Source: an uncultured Bacteroidales bacterium
Lineage (GTDB): Bacteria; Bacteroidota; Bacteroidia; Bacteroidales; Paludibacteraceae
Direction of reading: 5' to 3'
Assembly: GCA_934716995.1 (NCBI GenBank)
Contig: CAKUYO010000035.1
Coordinates: forward strand, 1-22,066
Length of the DNA: 22,066 bases
Position numbers and translations under genes: made by a program
Shown: positions 1 to 5,566 of the stretch, piece by piece
Position numbering within the stretch: the first letter of the stretch is position 1
Layout of the letters: every line of letters starts with the position of its first letter
Notes under the pieces: generated by a model
Databases searched by the model: none
What the model saw: only the letters and a program-made list of their open reading frames with translations
What the model was told of the DNA's origin: nothing

Positions 1-98
1 AACGAGGCTGCCACGGGTACGTTGTTTTCCTTTTTCTCTTGTCCGATACGCACGTCTATCTCGTCCGCACGCAGGGGGCGTATTTTGATGTTGTCCAT
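1..98 (-). CDS. Partial N-terminus of a phage-type protein, possibly Rad52-like recombination protein
   Basis: Thirty-two codons are visible from an ATG at 98 before the window ends; the rest lies outside. The peptide begins MDNIKIRPLRADEIDVRIGQ and continues with a charged KKENN stretch. An N-terminus of the type 'R-P-L-x-A-x-E-I-x-V-R-x-G' recalls the start of single-strand-annealing (Rad52-like) proteins found in Bacteroidetes prophages, but the diagnostic core is outside the window, so this is a memory-based resemblance only. The start is 15 nt past the stop of the upstream 114-518 gene, so the two are probably co-transcribed. No Shine-Dalgarno sequence is seen. Confidence 0.45.
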   Translation of the reverse strand, partial: MDNIKIRPLRADEIDVRIGQEKKENNVPVAAS

Positions 99-113
99 TG
101 TTCTTGTCAAAGG

Positions 114-518
114 TTAGAAAATAATTTCGGGATAATAACTGCTACAATCGCACTCGAATACCTTTTCGGCTGCTATGTGCAACTCTGCGCACAACTGCTC
201 GAACTCGTCTCCGGTCATTTGCAAGTTCTCTGCCTCTCTGCATATCTCCAGCGTTGCCGAAGATAATACAGGTGCGTTCTCTCCGTCCCACGTTGCCGAT
301 ACGCAAAACTCTATGCCGTCCACTGTGATGTACTGGTTGCTCAACTCAAAGCCGCAGCAGTACTCGTAGTCGTCGCATGGGTCAAACCCTGCGTGTCCGT
401 CGCAATGTGTGCCTGCACCGATGTTATAACAGCCGTAAATAGGCTGTGCGTATTCGAGTGCCTCTTTGGCTAACTGCTGCATAATGGCTTTTGCATCATA
501 TCTCATTGGCTCGTTCAT
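114..518 (-). CDS. Hypothetical acidic, cysteine-rich protein of the prophage-like region
   Basis: A 134-residue protein I do not recognise. It is acidic and has clustered cysteines in the first half (around residues 30-57, including CDDYEYCC) and CDC near the C-terminus, which could bind metal, but no standard zinc-finger spacing is clear. There is no signal peptide or membrane segment, so it is probably cytoplasmic. It lies between small genes in the same orientation, which fits an early or accessory gene of a phage or integrated element. The start at 518 follows directly on two tandem-repeat arrays (532-605) in its leader. The plus-strand open frames over it are shadows. Confidence 0.6.
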   Translation of the reverse strand: MNEPMRYDAKAIMQQLAKEALEYAQPIYGCYNIGAGTHCDGHAGFDPCDDYEYCCGFELSNQYITVDGIEFCVSATWDGENAPVLSSATLEICREAENLQMTGDEFEQLCAELHIAAEKVFECDCSSYYPEIIF

Positions 519-531
519 AATCTTTGATTTT

Positions 532-605
532 GTTATAGGATGGTTATAGGATAGTTATAGGTTGCGCTTGTGTAAGGTGGATGTAAGGAGGATATAAGGT
601 GGATA
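532..605. repeat. Two adjacent triple 11-nt direct-repeat arrays
   Basis: At 532-564 three 11-mers stand end to end: gttataggatg, gttataggata, gttataggttg. After an 8-nt spacer, 573-605 holds three more: taaggtggatg, taaggaggata, taaggtggata. Together they fill the gap between the stop of the 609-818 gene and the start of the 114-518 gene, so on the minus-strand transcript they read as pyrimidine-rich units. The second array recurs in near-identical form at 15653-15685. Confidence 0.9.
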
Positions 606-608
606 GCA

Positions 609-818
609 TTACTTGTTGCCGCGCAACACCTCTCGTGTGATACTGAATGCCGTCAGTCCGATAGTTATCGGGAGTGCGGCTAATACCACCTGCCAACCTG
701 CGAACCCCGTACATTGCGCATACGTACCTACCGTGTACCCGATAGTCAGTATTGTGAACAACCACATAAACACTACTCGGAACAGGTCTATCAACGCTAT
801 GCGTTTTCTGCTTTTCAT
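609..818 (-). CDS. Small two-TM membrane protein of the prophage-like region
   Basis: A 69-residue protein starting MKSRKRIALIDLF. Two hydrophobic stretches, roughly residues 10-30 and 38-57, predict a two-span inner-membrane protein with a basic N-terminus. The longer in-frame version beginning at 980 is unlikely: its extra 54 residues lie in the overlapping upstream gene, whereas the ATG at 818 has a strong Shine-Dalgarno (aaggagg) about 7 nt upstream. That ribosome site sits in the last codons of the 821-994 gene, so translation is probably coupled (2 nt between stop and start). Function unknown; small membrane proteins of this kind are common in prophage early regions. Confidence 0.65.
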   Translation of the reverse strand: MKSRKRIALIDLFRVVFMWLFTILTIGYTVGTYAQCTGFAGWQVVLAALPITIGLTAFSITREVLRGNK

Positions 819-820
819 TG

Positions 821-994
821 TCAGTCCTCCTTGAGTATATCTTTGTATTGCTGGATAACGTACATTACGAAATTCTTTGCGTCCGTTACGCCGTTCAGAT
901 GTGCTTCTATGAATGGATTGCGTTCTCTGTTTTCCGATAACATCGGACACCTCGCCCAACGCTCCAATTCGTCGATACATTGCTGTGCTGTCAT
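821..994 (-). CDS. Small hypothetical protein, 57 aa
   Basis: An open frame from ATG at 994 to TGA at 821-823 encodes MTAQQCIDELERWARCPMLS and continues to YIQQYKDILKED. It is hydrophilic, probably mostly helical, with two cysteines and no membrane segment. The case for a real gene is its tight packing: its start is 7 nt past the stop of the 1002-1193 gene, and its last codons carry the Shine-Dalgarno of the 609-818 gene. The reading frame is different from the long frame annotated through 980, which it replaces. Function unknown. Confidence 0.55.
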   Translation of the reverse strand: MTAQQCIDELERWARCPMLSENRERNPFIEAHLNGVTDAKNFVMYVIQQYKDILKED

Positions 995-1001
995 AGTCGT
1001 G

Positions 1002-1193
1002 CTATTTGATACGTATTATCCGTGTATAATCGCCCAAGCGTTTCTTGCTTACTTTCCACTCTCCATATCCGAGTGTTTTCATCTGGCTTGTCGAAGCCTT
1101 GACGTTCTGGTACTTCATCTTGCTTGCAGGCAGTATTCGCTCCTCGCCCTCAAACATCGAAAGCAGCCGCTTCCTAATCAGAAATTTTTCCAT
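1002..1193 (-). CDS. Small basic protein, first gene of the leftward operon
   Basis: A 63-residue, lysine/arginine-rich protein beginning MEKFLIRKRLLSMFEGEERI. Its size and charge suit a small nucleic-acid-binding phage protein, but no known fold is recognised. It is the first gene leftward of the switch region (1228-1405), the position of an early or Cro-like gene opposite a repressor; however no helix-turn-helix is visible. The leader has no clear Shine-Dalgarno. The genes at 821-994, 609-818, 114-518 and 1-98 follow in the same direction with short gaps and are probably one operon. Confidence 0.6.
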   Translation of the reverse strand: MEKFLIRKRLLSMFEGEERILPASKMKYQNVKASTSQMKTLGYGEWKVSKKRLGDYTRIIRIK

Positions 1194-1227
1194 ACTTATT
1201 TGTTTTTGATACTTTACTATTAAAATA

Positions 1228-1244
1228 CATTTGGTAAAGTTATA
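1228..1244. promoter_or_regulatory. Operator-like site O1
   Basis: The 17-mer catttggtaaagttata is the exact reverse complement of the site at 1375-1391. Its right half, aagttata, is also the half-site of the palindrome at 1306-1324. It lies within the -33 to -7 region of the rightward promoter at 1230-1261, where a bound repressor would block RNA polymerase. The likely ligand is the HTH protein encoded at 1518-1916 or the one at 3070-3441 (inference). Confidence 0.7.
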
Positions 1245-1261
1245 TTTTTTACGTACCTTTG
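1230..1261 (+). promoter_or_regulatory. Rightward Bacteroidetes-type promoter for the repressor operon
   Basis: TTTG at 1230-1233, a 20-nt spacer and TACCTTTG at 1254-1261 match the -33/-7 consensus of the Bacteroidetes primary sigma factor. Transcription would begin near 1268 and run through a leader of about 250 nt to the HTH gene at 1518. O1 overlaps the promoter and O2 lies about 45 nt downstream of the -7 box, an arrangement that allows autoregulation. Confidence 0.6.
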
Positions 1262-1290
1262 CAGCGAATTTCTTGCAAACACACTATATA

Positions 1291-1353
1291 ATGGAAATTC
1301 TACGCTATAACTTTGTAAGTTATACTTGTAACCGCAGACGCTTCCGCTGGTAG
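1291..1353 (+). CDS. Possible 20-aa leader ORF in the switch region
   Basis: An ATG about 23 nt downstream of the predicted rightward start site opens a 20-codon frame, MEILRYNFVSYTCNRRRFRW, closed by TAG at 1351-1353. The frame stays open beyond that stop to TGA at 1390, and operators O2 and O3 fall in the same frame (both read Y-N-F). It could be a translated leader peptide or a chance frame in regulatory DNA. There is no Shine-Dalgarno, so the call is weak. Confidence 0.25.
   Translation: MEILRYNFVSYTCNRRRFRW
1306..1324. promoter_or_regulatory. Operator-like site O2, perfect 19-bp palindrome
   Basis: Arms tataactt and aagttata around a central tgt form a perfect palindrome, the expected target shape for a dimeric HTH repressor. 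It sits close to midway between O1 and O3, which carry the same half-site. It also contains an isolated TANNTTTG match (1308-1315) without a good -33 partner. Confidence 0.75.
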
Positions 1354-1374
1354 CCGTTTCGGGTACGCTTTCTG

Positions 1375-1391
1375 TATAACTTTACCAAATG
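1375..1391. promoter_or_regulatory. Operator-like site O3
   Basis: The 17-mer tataactttaccaaatg is the perfect inverted partner of O1, 130 bp away. It lies just downstream of the leftward -7 candidate (1398-1405), at the expected transcription start, so occupancy would block leftward transcription. Confidence 0.7.
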
Positions 1392-1397
1392 ACGGTG

Positions 1398-1405
1398 CAA
1401 AGGTA
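1398..1405 (-). promoter_or_regulatory. Candidate leftward -7 promoter element
   Basis: Read on the minus strand this is TACCTTTG, identical to the -7 box of the rightward promoter. No TTTG is seen at the expected -33 position (about 1425-1430), so the promoter may be weak or need activation. It would drive the operon starting at 1193. The rightward and leftward promoters would be face to face with overlapping transcripts. Confidence 0.4.
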
Positions 1406-1517
1406 GTGTAATTATTTTATTCCTATAAATTTTTTCAGGAAAAAAATAACAATAACGCAGTTTTTGTGGTTTAATGGGTATGTATAGCCATTTATAATTG
1501 GGTTAAAAATAAGGATT

Positions 1518-1916
1518 ATGGCAGAGAAAGATGTGAAAGAAAGAGCACTGACGGCAATGAAAGCCTGCAACATTAGTGCTTATGCTATTGCAAAATTTTG
1601 CAGTATGAATGAAAGGACAGTTTATGAACAGATTAACGGAAACTCAAAGATGGGGGTTGCGACCATAGAGGCTTTGCTTGCCTATCGTCCCGACCTCTCC
1701 GCCGAGTGGTTGCTTCGTGGTACTGGCGATATGCTCATCACCAACAAGCCAATGGAAATCAATATCGACAACTCCAACAGAGGACACCATAATACCAACA
1801 TCGGTTCGATTGGCACGCAGACAATAACCAACTCCGACCTTGCGGAACTAAAACAGCAAATCGCCGAACTCAAAGCCGACAAGGAAAAATTGTACCAATT
1901 ACTGCTCAAGCAATAA
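1518..1916 (+). CDS. HTH transcriptional repressor, phage CI-like (Bacteroidetes type)
   Basis: A 132-residue DNA-binding regulator. Residues about 17-42 form a helix-turn-helix (ISAYAIAKFCSMNERTVYEQ), followed by the segment RPDLSAEWLLRGTGDML, which is typical of CI-like regulators in Bacteroidetes prophages and integrative elements. A glycine/asparagine-rich linker leads to a C-terminal heptad region (about 108-131, LAELKQQIAELKADKEKLYQ) that should form a coiled coil for dimerisation. It lacks the LexA-type peptidase domain of lambda CI, so induction by RecA-stimulated self-cleavage is not expected. It is the first gene of the rightward operon, next to three palindromic sites it probably binds (inference). 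Confidence 0.85.
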   Translation: MAEKDVKERALTAMKACNISAYAIAKFCSMNERTVYEQINGNSKMGVATIEALLAYRPDLSAEWLLRGTGDMLITNKPMEINIDNSNRGHHNTNIGSIGTQTITNSDLAELKQQIAELKADKEKLYQLLLKQ

Positions 1917-1920
1917 GTAT

Positions 1921-2103
1921 ATGAAAAAGTGGCTTAAATCACACTACAAGGCAATCTTATCAGCCCTATTCTGTATTGCTTACTACTTATTGTTGTTTAG
2001 AATATGTGTTGACTATATAGATTTTGGACATAATACAGACGATAATATAAAGGTTGCAAAGTTCTACTTTATTGTATTGCCTATAGCCACAGTATTGCAA
2101 TAG
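1921..2103 (+). CDS. Small membrane protein, C-terminus possibly altered by frameshift
   Basis: A 60-residue protein starting 4 nt after the repressor stop, MKKWLKSHYKAILSALFCIA. Two hydrophobic segments (about 11-30 and 46-59) predict an inner-membrane protein. It ends abruptly inside the second segment at TAG 2101-2103. In another frame across the same DNA a hydrophobic continuation, IAIALYWIIAYIRKK, runs to a stop at 2139-2141 with a basic end typical of a membrane-protein C-terminus. A single-base indel near 2090-2100 could therefore have truncated it. Small membrane proteins beside a repressor often act in immunity or superinfection exclusion; that role is only a guess here. Confidence 0.55.
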   Translation: MKKWLKSHYKAILSALFCIAYYLLLFRICVDYIDFGHNTDDNIKVAKFYFIVLPIATVLQ

Positions 2104-2163
2104 CATTGTATTGGATAATTGCATACATACGAAAAAAATAATACGCTTTTTATCGCAATATCT

Positions 2164-2352
2164 ATGAACGTTGTGTATTATATATTAATGGTATGTGCTT
2201 ATGTAGTATGGATAATGTTTACTTGGGGACTTTTCAATTTTACTATTGAGGCGATTAGAAATAAACAGATATGGCACACCATTTATGGAGGAATAGGTTT
2301 CCTATGTGCATTGTACGCATTAGCATACAAAATTATAAAAACATTATGCTAA
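2164..2352 (+). CDS. Small two-TM membrane protein
   Basis: From the ATG at 2164 a 62-residue protein begins MNVVYYILMVCAYVVWIMFT and has hydrophobic spans at about 3-25 and 40-57 with a lysine near the C-terminus. An in-frame TTG at 2119 would add a hydrophilic 15-residue stretch but is less likely. No Shine-Dalgarno is visible for either. It lies 6 nt before the zinc-ribbon gene at 2359, so it belongs to the repressor operon. Function unknown; its AT-rich DNA resembles the preceding small membrane gene. Confidence 0.55.
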   Translation: MNVVYYILMVCAYVVWIMFTWGLFNFTIEAIRNKQIWHTIYGGIGFLCALYALAYKIIKTLC

Positions 2353-2358
2353 AATAAT

Positions 2359-3066
2359 ATGCCACATCCTATTGAACTCACATTGAAACAAGTAATACAG
2401 CGTATGCCTACAACTTGCCCATACTGCTATAATCCACTGAATGTGACCCTGCACATCATAAATGATGGTTCGTTTACGGTGCATACGGATTGTGTCTGTG
2501 GGGAAATGTATGCAACCTATCGCTTACAACAAATATTGTATGGAATGGGATGTGAGTTGGATGAACAGAAACCAATAGATAGCGTGAATATAGACAACAA
2601 TGGTGATAATAAGGAAAATAAAAAACTGCGAGATACAATCTCTATGTTTGAACGTGAGTGCAGTGACATTTGCGATGACCTATTTGAGTGTGCGTGCCAG
2701 CGTGCTATCGCACGTATGAATAAAGAGTTAGCACCGGAGTTAGGAGGAAATGATGACGCTGTCGGTGCGGGCTTTACATTCTTCGAGGTACTATCCGTTT
2801 CGATATGCCATTTGGGCTATGCCGCCAATGAAATCAATCCGTGCCTGCCAAACTATATCTCGGATATATTAGAGGATGAATGCGATAAGTTTAGCAGTAG
2901 CGACCTGCTCGTAATTGAATACGGAGAATGTATATACCGTGGCAGTTATAGTGGGATGTATGATTTTCATACGGAACTCCTAAATCGAATGACGGATACA
3001 TTCTATAGTATGCTTGAAGATACATACAACTCCGATAAAGTGCAGAATTTTTGTAATCAAATGTAA
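2359..3066 (+). CDS. Hypothetical protein with N-terminal zinc ribbon
   Basis: A 235-residue soluble, acidic protein I do not recognise. The N-terminus has a probable zinc-binding site: C20-P-Y-C23 and C45-V-C47. The middle (about 80-130) is highly charged and likely helical, with further cysteines (ECACQ); the C-terminal half is aromatic and acidic. No catalytic motif is seen. It starts 6 nt after the small membrane gene and ends 3 nt before the second HTH gene, so it is translated within the same operon and may be an accessory protein of the integrated element. The minus-strand frame overlapping its end is a shadow. Confidence 0.65.
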   Translation: MPHPIELTLKQVIQRMPTTCPYCYNPLNVTLHIINDGSFTVHTDCVCGEMYATYRLQQILYGMGCELDEQKPIDSVNIDNNGDNKENKKLRDTISMFERECSDICDDLFECACQRAIARMNKELAPELGGNDDAVGAGFTFFEVLSVSICHLGYAANEINPCLPNYISDILEDECDKFSSSDLLVIEYGECIYRGSYSGMYDFHTELLNRMTDTFYSMLEDTYNSDKVQNFCNQM

Positions 3067-3069
3067 CCA

Positions 3070-3441
3070 ATGCACCAAACTGAAAGTAGCCGCCCGCATT
3101 TGGCGACAAAGACTAACACGGCACTTACTCCCGCTTCTTTGGAACTGTTAGCACGAGTAAAACAAGCCAAGCAAATAAACAGGCTTACCATTATGCAGAT
3201 AGCCAAGGAGGCAGGAATGCACCAACCTACAGTTACCAACCAACTCAACGGACATTTCAATTTGGACATCCGTGTCGTTCTTGCCGTGGCAAAATTGTGT
3301 CCCAACGTTTCCGCGGAGTTTCTGCTGCGCGGGAACGGAGATGTACTATTAGATAGCAATGACAGCGTCAAACAGGAACAATTGGAAGCACGCATCGCAC
3401 GTTTGGAGCGGCTTGTAGATAGTCAGCACAGCCAAACATAA
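3070..3441 (+). CDS. Second HTH regulator of the operon
   Basis: A 123-residue regulator. After a polar N-terminal arm, residues about 38-65 (TIMQIAKEAGMHQPTVTNQL) form a helix-turn-helix, followed by CPNVSAEFLLRGNGDVLL, matching the same segment of the 1518-1916 repressor, and a C-terminal heptad region (about 103-120, EQLEARIARLERLVD). The two proteins are thus distant paralogues with the same layout at opposite ends of one operon. This one may compete for the operators at 1228-1391 or regulate other sites (inference). Its stop codon abuts the 11-nt repeat array at 3441. Confidence 0.8.
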   Translation: MHQTESSRPHLATKTNTALTPASLELLARVKQAKQINRLTIMQIAKEAGMHQPTVTNQLNGHFNLDIRVVLAVAKLCPNVSAEFLLRGNGDVLLDSNDSVKQEQLEARIARLERLVDSQHSQT

Positions 3442-3535
3442 CCTTGCAAAAACCTTGCAACAACTTTGTAAATATAACATAAGTTATTGATACTCATTAA
3501 GTACTCATTTGATCGTTAATCAGATGTTAATTGTT
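3441..3535. repeat. Intergenic 11-nt phased repeat arrays after the regulator operon
   Basis: The gap between the second regulator and nth is largely phased repeats. At 3441-3473: accttgcaaaa, accttgcaaca, actttgtaaat. At 3489-3510: gatactcatta, agtactcattt. At 3514-3535: cgttaatcaga, tgttaattgtt. The first begins on the last base of the stop codon. I see no integrase, att duplication or hairpin terminator here, so the edge of the prophage-like region is not defined. Confidence 0.75.
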
Positions 3536-3536
3536 T

Positions 3537-4187
3537 TTATTGACATCTTACTTCCTCTGCGGCAAAGTAGCGGCAATAAGGGGCAAGCCCGCAGCGGTCG
3601 CAATGCGGTGTGCGGGCTTGGCAGACATAGCGCCCGTGGAGAAGCAGCCAGTGGTGCGCCTTGGGAATGACGGCGGCTGGGATGTATTTGACCAGTTGGT
3701 CTTCGGTTTGGCGCGGCGACTTGCTGCCGGTGGTCAGTCCGAGTCGCTCTGAGACGCGGAAGATATGGGTATCGACCGCCATAGTGGGTTGGTTCCAAAT
3801 AACGGCACAGACCACATTCGCCGTCTTGCGCCCCACGCCGGGGAGGGTCTGCAGGTCGTTGATGTTATCAGGCACCTGCCCGTCATATACCGCACAGAGC
3901 CGCTGCGCCATACCAACCAGATGTGCCGCCTTGGCGTTGGGGTAACTGACGGAACGGACATAGTGCAGGATTTCTTCCGCGGTAGCCTGCGCCATCGCCT
4001 CGGGGGTCGGATAGGCGGCAAAGAGGGCGGGCGTAACCATATTGACCCGCTTGTCGGTGCACTGCGCCGAGAGCATCACCGCCACAAGCAACTGAAAGGG
4101 ATTGTCGTAGCGGAGTTCCGACTCCGCCACAGGCATATTCTCCGCAAACCACGACAAGATATGGGAAAAACGGTCTTTGGTTGTCAT
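3537..4187 (-). CDS. nth: Endonuclease III (DNA glycosylase / AP lyase)
   Basis: A 216-residue base-excision-repair enzyme that removes oxidised pyrimidines from DNA and cleaves the backbone by beta-elimination. The HhH motif LPGVGRKTANVV is at about 115-126 with the catalytic lysine K121; the catalytic aspartate is D139 in VDTHIFRVS. A [4Fe-4S] cluster loop with C189-x6-C196-x2-C199-x5-C205 is intact. Length is close to the usual 210-220 residues. The start at 4187 has a clear Shine-Dalgarno (ggagg, about 8 nt upstream). The gene stands alone, with repeat-rich gaps on both sides. Confidence 0.95.
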   Translation of the reverse strand: MTTKDRFSHILSWFAENMPVAESELRYDNPFQLLVAVMLSAQCTDKRVNMVTPALFAAYPTPEAMAQATAEEILHYVRSVSYPNAKAAHLVGMAQRLCAVYDGQVPDNINDLQTLPGVGRKTANVVCAVIWNQPTMAVDTHIFRVSERLGLTTGSKSPRQTEDQLVKYIPAAVIPKAHHWLLLHGRYVCQARTPHCDRCGLAPYCRYFAAEEVRCQ

Positions 4188-4218
4188 AGGTTGCCTCCGT
4201 TAAAGTTTTCTCTTTTCT

Positions 4219-4403
4219 CCATTAATGCCCATTAAAGTTCCATTAAATCGGGATATGTAAAACGTTAATTATCGTGTAATTAGACGTTAATTATTTTGTA
4301 AAGAACATATAATCAACCATATAATTAAACCATTAATTCTCCGATACTACAGACAGGGGATAAATTATATGGATAATTCGTGGTTAATTACACGTTATTT
4401 TCT
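4219..4403. repeat. Cluster of phased direct repeats between DUF4924 gene and nth
   Basis: Several sets lie in the gap. At 4219-4250 the heptamer ccattaa occurs three times, 10 and 11 nt apart. At 4262-4294: acgttaattat, cgtgtaattag, acgttaattat. At 4306-4337 three units of 12-13 nt start (c)catataat or ccattaat. At 4371-4403: ggataattcgt, ggttaattaca, cgttattttct; this set covers the stop codon of the DUF4924 gene (4388-4390). The 4262-4337 block reappears at 7509-7584 and, inverted, at 8285-8361. Confidence 0.85.
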
Positions 4404-4864
4404 TCCAATTCGGCATCGCGGGTGTCTCGGTAGGTGCGGCTGAGGTACCGGAGCAGACGGGTAACCTGCTGCTGCACCGCCTCGGTATCAGCAGAGACGG
4501 GCTTGTGCTGCAGATGGAGGAGCATAATCCGGTAGAGAAAGACCAGACACGCCTCGACATCGGACATCGCGGGGCGGTCGGTCTTCGATTTGAAGATTGT
4601 CAGCGAGGGGGTCAGTTGCAGCACCGCCGCCCGATAGGCGGCTTCCTTATCGAGCAGGAGCAGATGCAGTTCTTCCAACTCGGAGAGAGCGTTCTTTGCC
4701 AACTGGATATGCCCTTTCTCCACCACCCCCTCACGGTGCATCATCTCGCCCAGTTCGCGCAACTCGGGTGTGGCATCCGCCTGTGCGGGAAAAGCCCGCA
4801 GGTAGTCCTCCATTTGCCACAGATAGAGGATATATTCGGCAATGTTGTCTTTCTTATTCTTCAT
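4388..4864 (-). CDS. DUF4924 family protein
   Basis: A soluble, helical protein of 158 residues from the ATG at 4864 (MKNKKDNIAEYILYLWQMED). The N-terminal signature N-I-A-E-Y-I-L-Y-L-W-Q-x-E-D, the middle motif GVVEKGHIQLAKN and the later EACLVFLYRIMLLHLQ match my recollection of DUF4924, a family of unknown function confined to Bacteroidetes. Two upstream in-frame ATGs (4873, 4888) exist but lie further inside the preceding gene. The chosen start already overlaps the Hsp15-like gene by 11 nt, so translation is likely coupled. The stop codon lies inside an 11-nt repeat array. No catalytic motif is seen. Confidence 0.8.
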   Translation of the reverse strand: MKNKKDNIAEYILYLWQMEDYLRAFPAQADATPELRELGEMMHREGVVEKGHIQLAKNALSELEELHLLLLDKEAAYRAAVLQLTPSLTIFKSKTDRPAMSDVEACLVFLYRIMLLHLQHKPVSADTEAVQQQVTRLLRYLSRTYRDTRDAELEENNV

Positions 4865-5267
4865 CGTCGTCATCCAAATCAAGGTCATCCAAATAGTCGT
4901 CGCTCATAAACATCTCTATCTCGCGGCGGTCTTTCTTGGTGGGGCGTCCCGTACCGCGGTCGCGCCCTGTCTGCCCCGCGAGGCGTGCCAGTTCGAGCAG
5001 TTCGAGTTGGTCAGGGGCGGTGATGTCCTGCAGATAATCGGGCACGAGTTTCGCGCCGAGACGGTTCTCCGCCAACTGCTTGATGCGGTAGGTGTAGGTA
5101 ACAGGTCCTTTGCGCACCGAGAACACATCGCCCGCATGGAACGTGCGGGAGGGTTTGAGTTGCGTGCCGCCCATCGTAACGCGCCCTTTCTTGCAAGCGT
5201 CCGCAGCGATGGTGCGCGTCTTGTAGATACGCATAGCGAACAGGTATTTATCGACTCTTACTTCCAT
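4854..5267 (-). CDS. hslR: Hsp15-type S4-domain RNA-binding protein
   Basis: A 137-residue protein of the Hsp15 family, which in E. coli binds stalled 50S subunits carrying nascent chains and helps recycle them. The S4 RNA-binding domain occupies about residues 1-60 (RVDKYLFAMRIYKTRTIAAD, then GRVTMGG and RKGPVTYTYRI). A basic segment with RPTKKDRREIE follows near 110-118, and the protein ends in a strongly acidic tail (DDLDLDDDDEE), which replaces the basic C-terminus of the E. coli protein. It overlaps the DUF4924 gene by 11 nt. The start at 5267 has a weak aagga upstream. Confidence 0.85.
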   Translation of the reverse strand: MEVRVDKYLFAMRIYKTRTIAADACKKGRVTMGGTQLKPSRTFHAGDVFSVRKGPVTYTYRIKQLAENRLGAKLVPDYLQDITAPDQLELLELARLAGQTGRDRGTGRPTKKDRREIEMFMSDDYLDDLDLDDDDEE

Positions 5268-5557
5268 AATCCTTTTTTAGACATATAATTACCACAAATT
5301 ATCCATATAACTGACATCAGTTCAACATAACGAAAAAGGGACTTTGTCGGTCAACAACTGACAACAACTATTAAACAACAGACAATAGTATAAACCACGA
5401 CAGATAACAAAGACGAGTTGCCATTGAATGGACTATATCTGCATCATCGGGGCTTTTTTGAACGGACGGCTTCGCCGTATTACCACAAATTAACCATAAA
5501 ATTTCATCTTTCAAATTATATCGAACTGACGTTAATTAACGTCTGATTACACGATAA
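5268..5557. other. Repeat-rich intergenic region between sulfatase-like gene and hslR
   Basis: No gene is seen in these 290 nt. They contain 11-nt phased pairs (aattaccacaa, attatccatat at 5284-5305), an aactga-ca-tcagtt palindrome near 5307-5320, caacaact repeats 10 nt apart (5352-5369), and a small hairpin acggc-ttc-gccgt around 5466-5478. A weak minus-strand promoter match (TTTG, then TACTATTG with a short spacer) lies near 5388-5420 and may serve hslR. Confidence 0.5.
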
Positions 5558-5566
5558 TTAACGTTC
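5534..5566. repeat. Triple 11-nt repeat overlapping the sulfatase-like gene stop codon
   Basis: Units aattaacgtct, gattacacgat, aattaacgttc. The stop codon of the sulfatase-fold gene (5558-5560) is inside the third unit. The left edge overlaps a perfect 16-bp palindrome, gacgttaattaacgtc, at 5528-5543. The array is the inverted form of those at 4262-4294 and 7509-7541. Confidence 0.85.

Noticed and set aside
532..605. CRISPR array
   Set aside because: Units are 11 nt, contiguous and degenerate, without spacers; no cas genes in the window. The same holds for all other phased arrays.
544..765. 73-aa minus-strand frame
   Set aside because: Runs over the stop of the better supported 609-818 gene and through two tandem-repeat arrays; no ribosome site.
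3442..3536. Attachment-site boundary of a prophage
   Set aside because: No integrase, no flanking direct repeat pair and no tRNA at this edge; the gap is explained by phased repeats.
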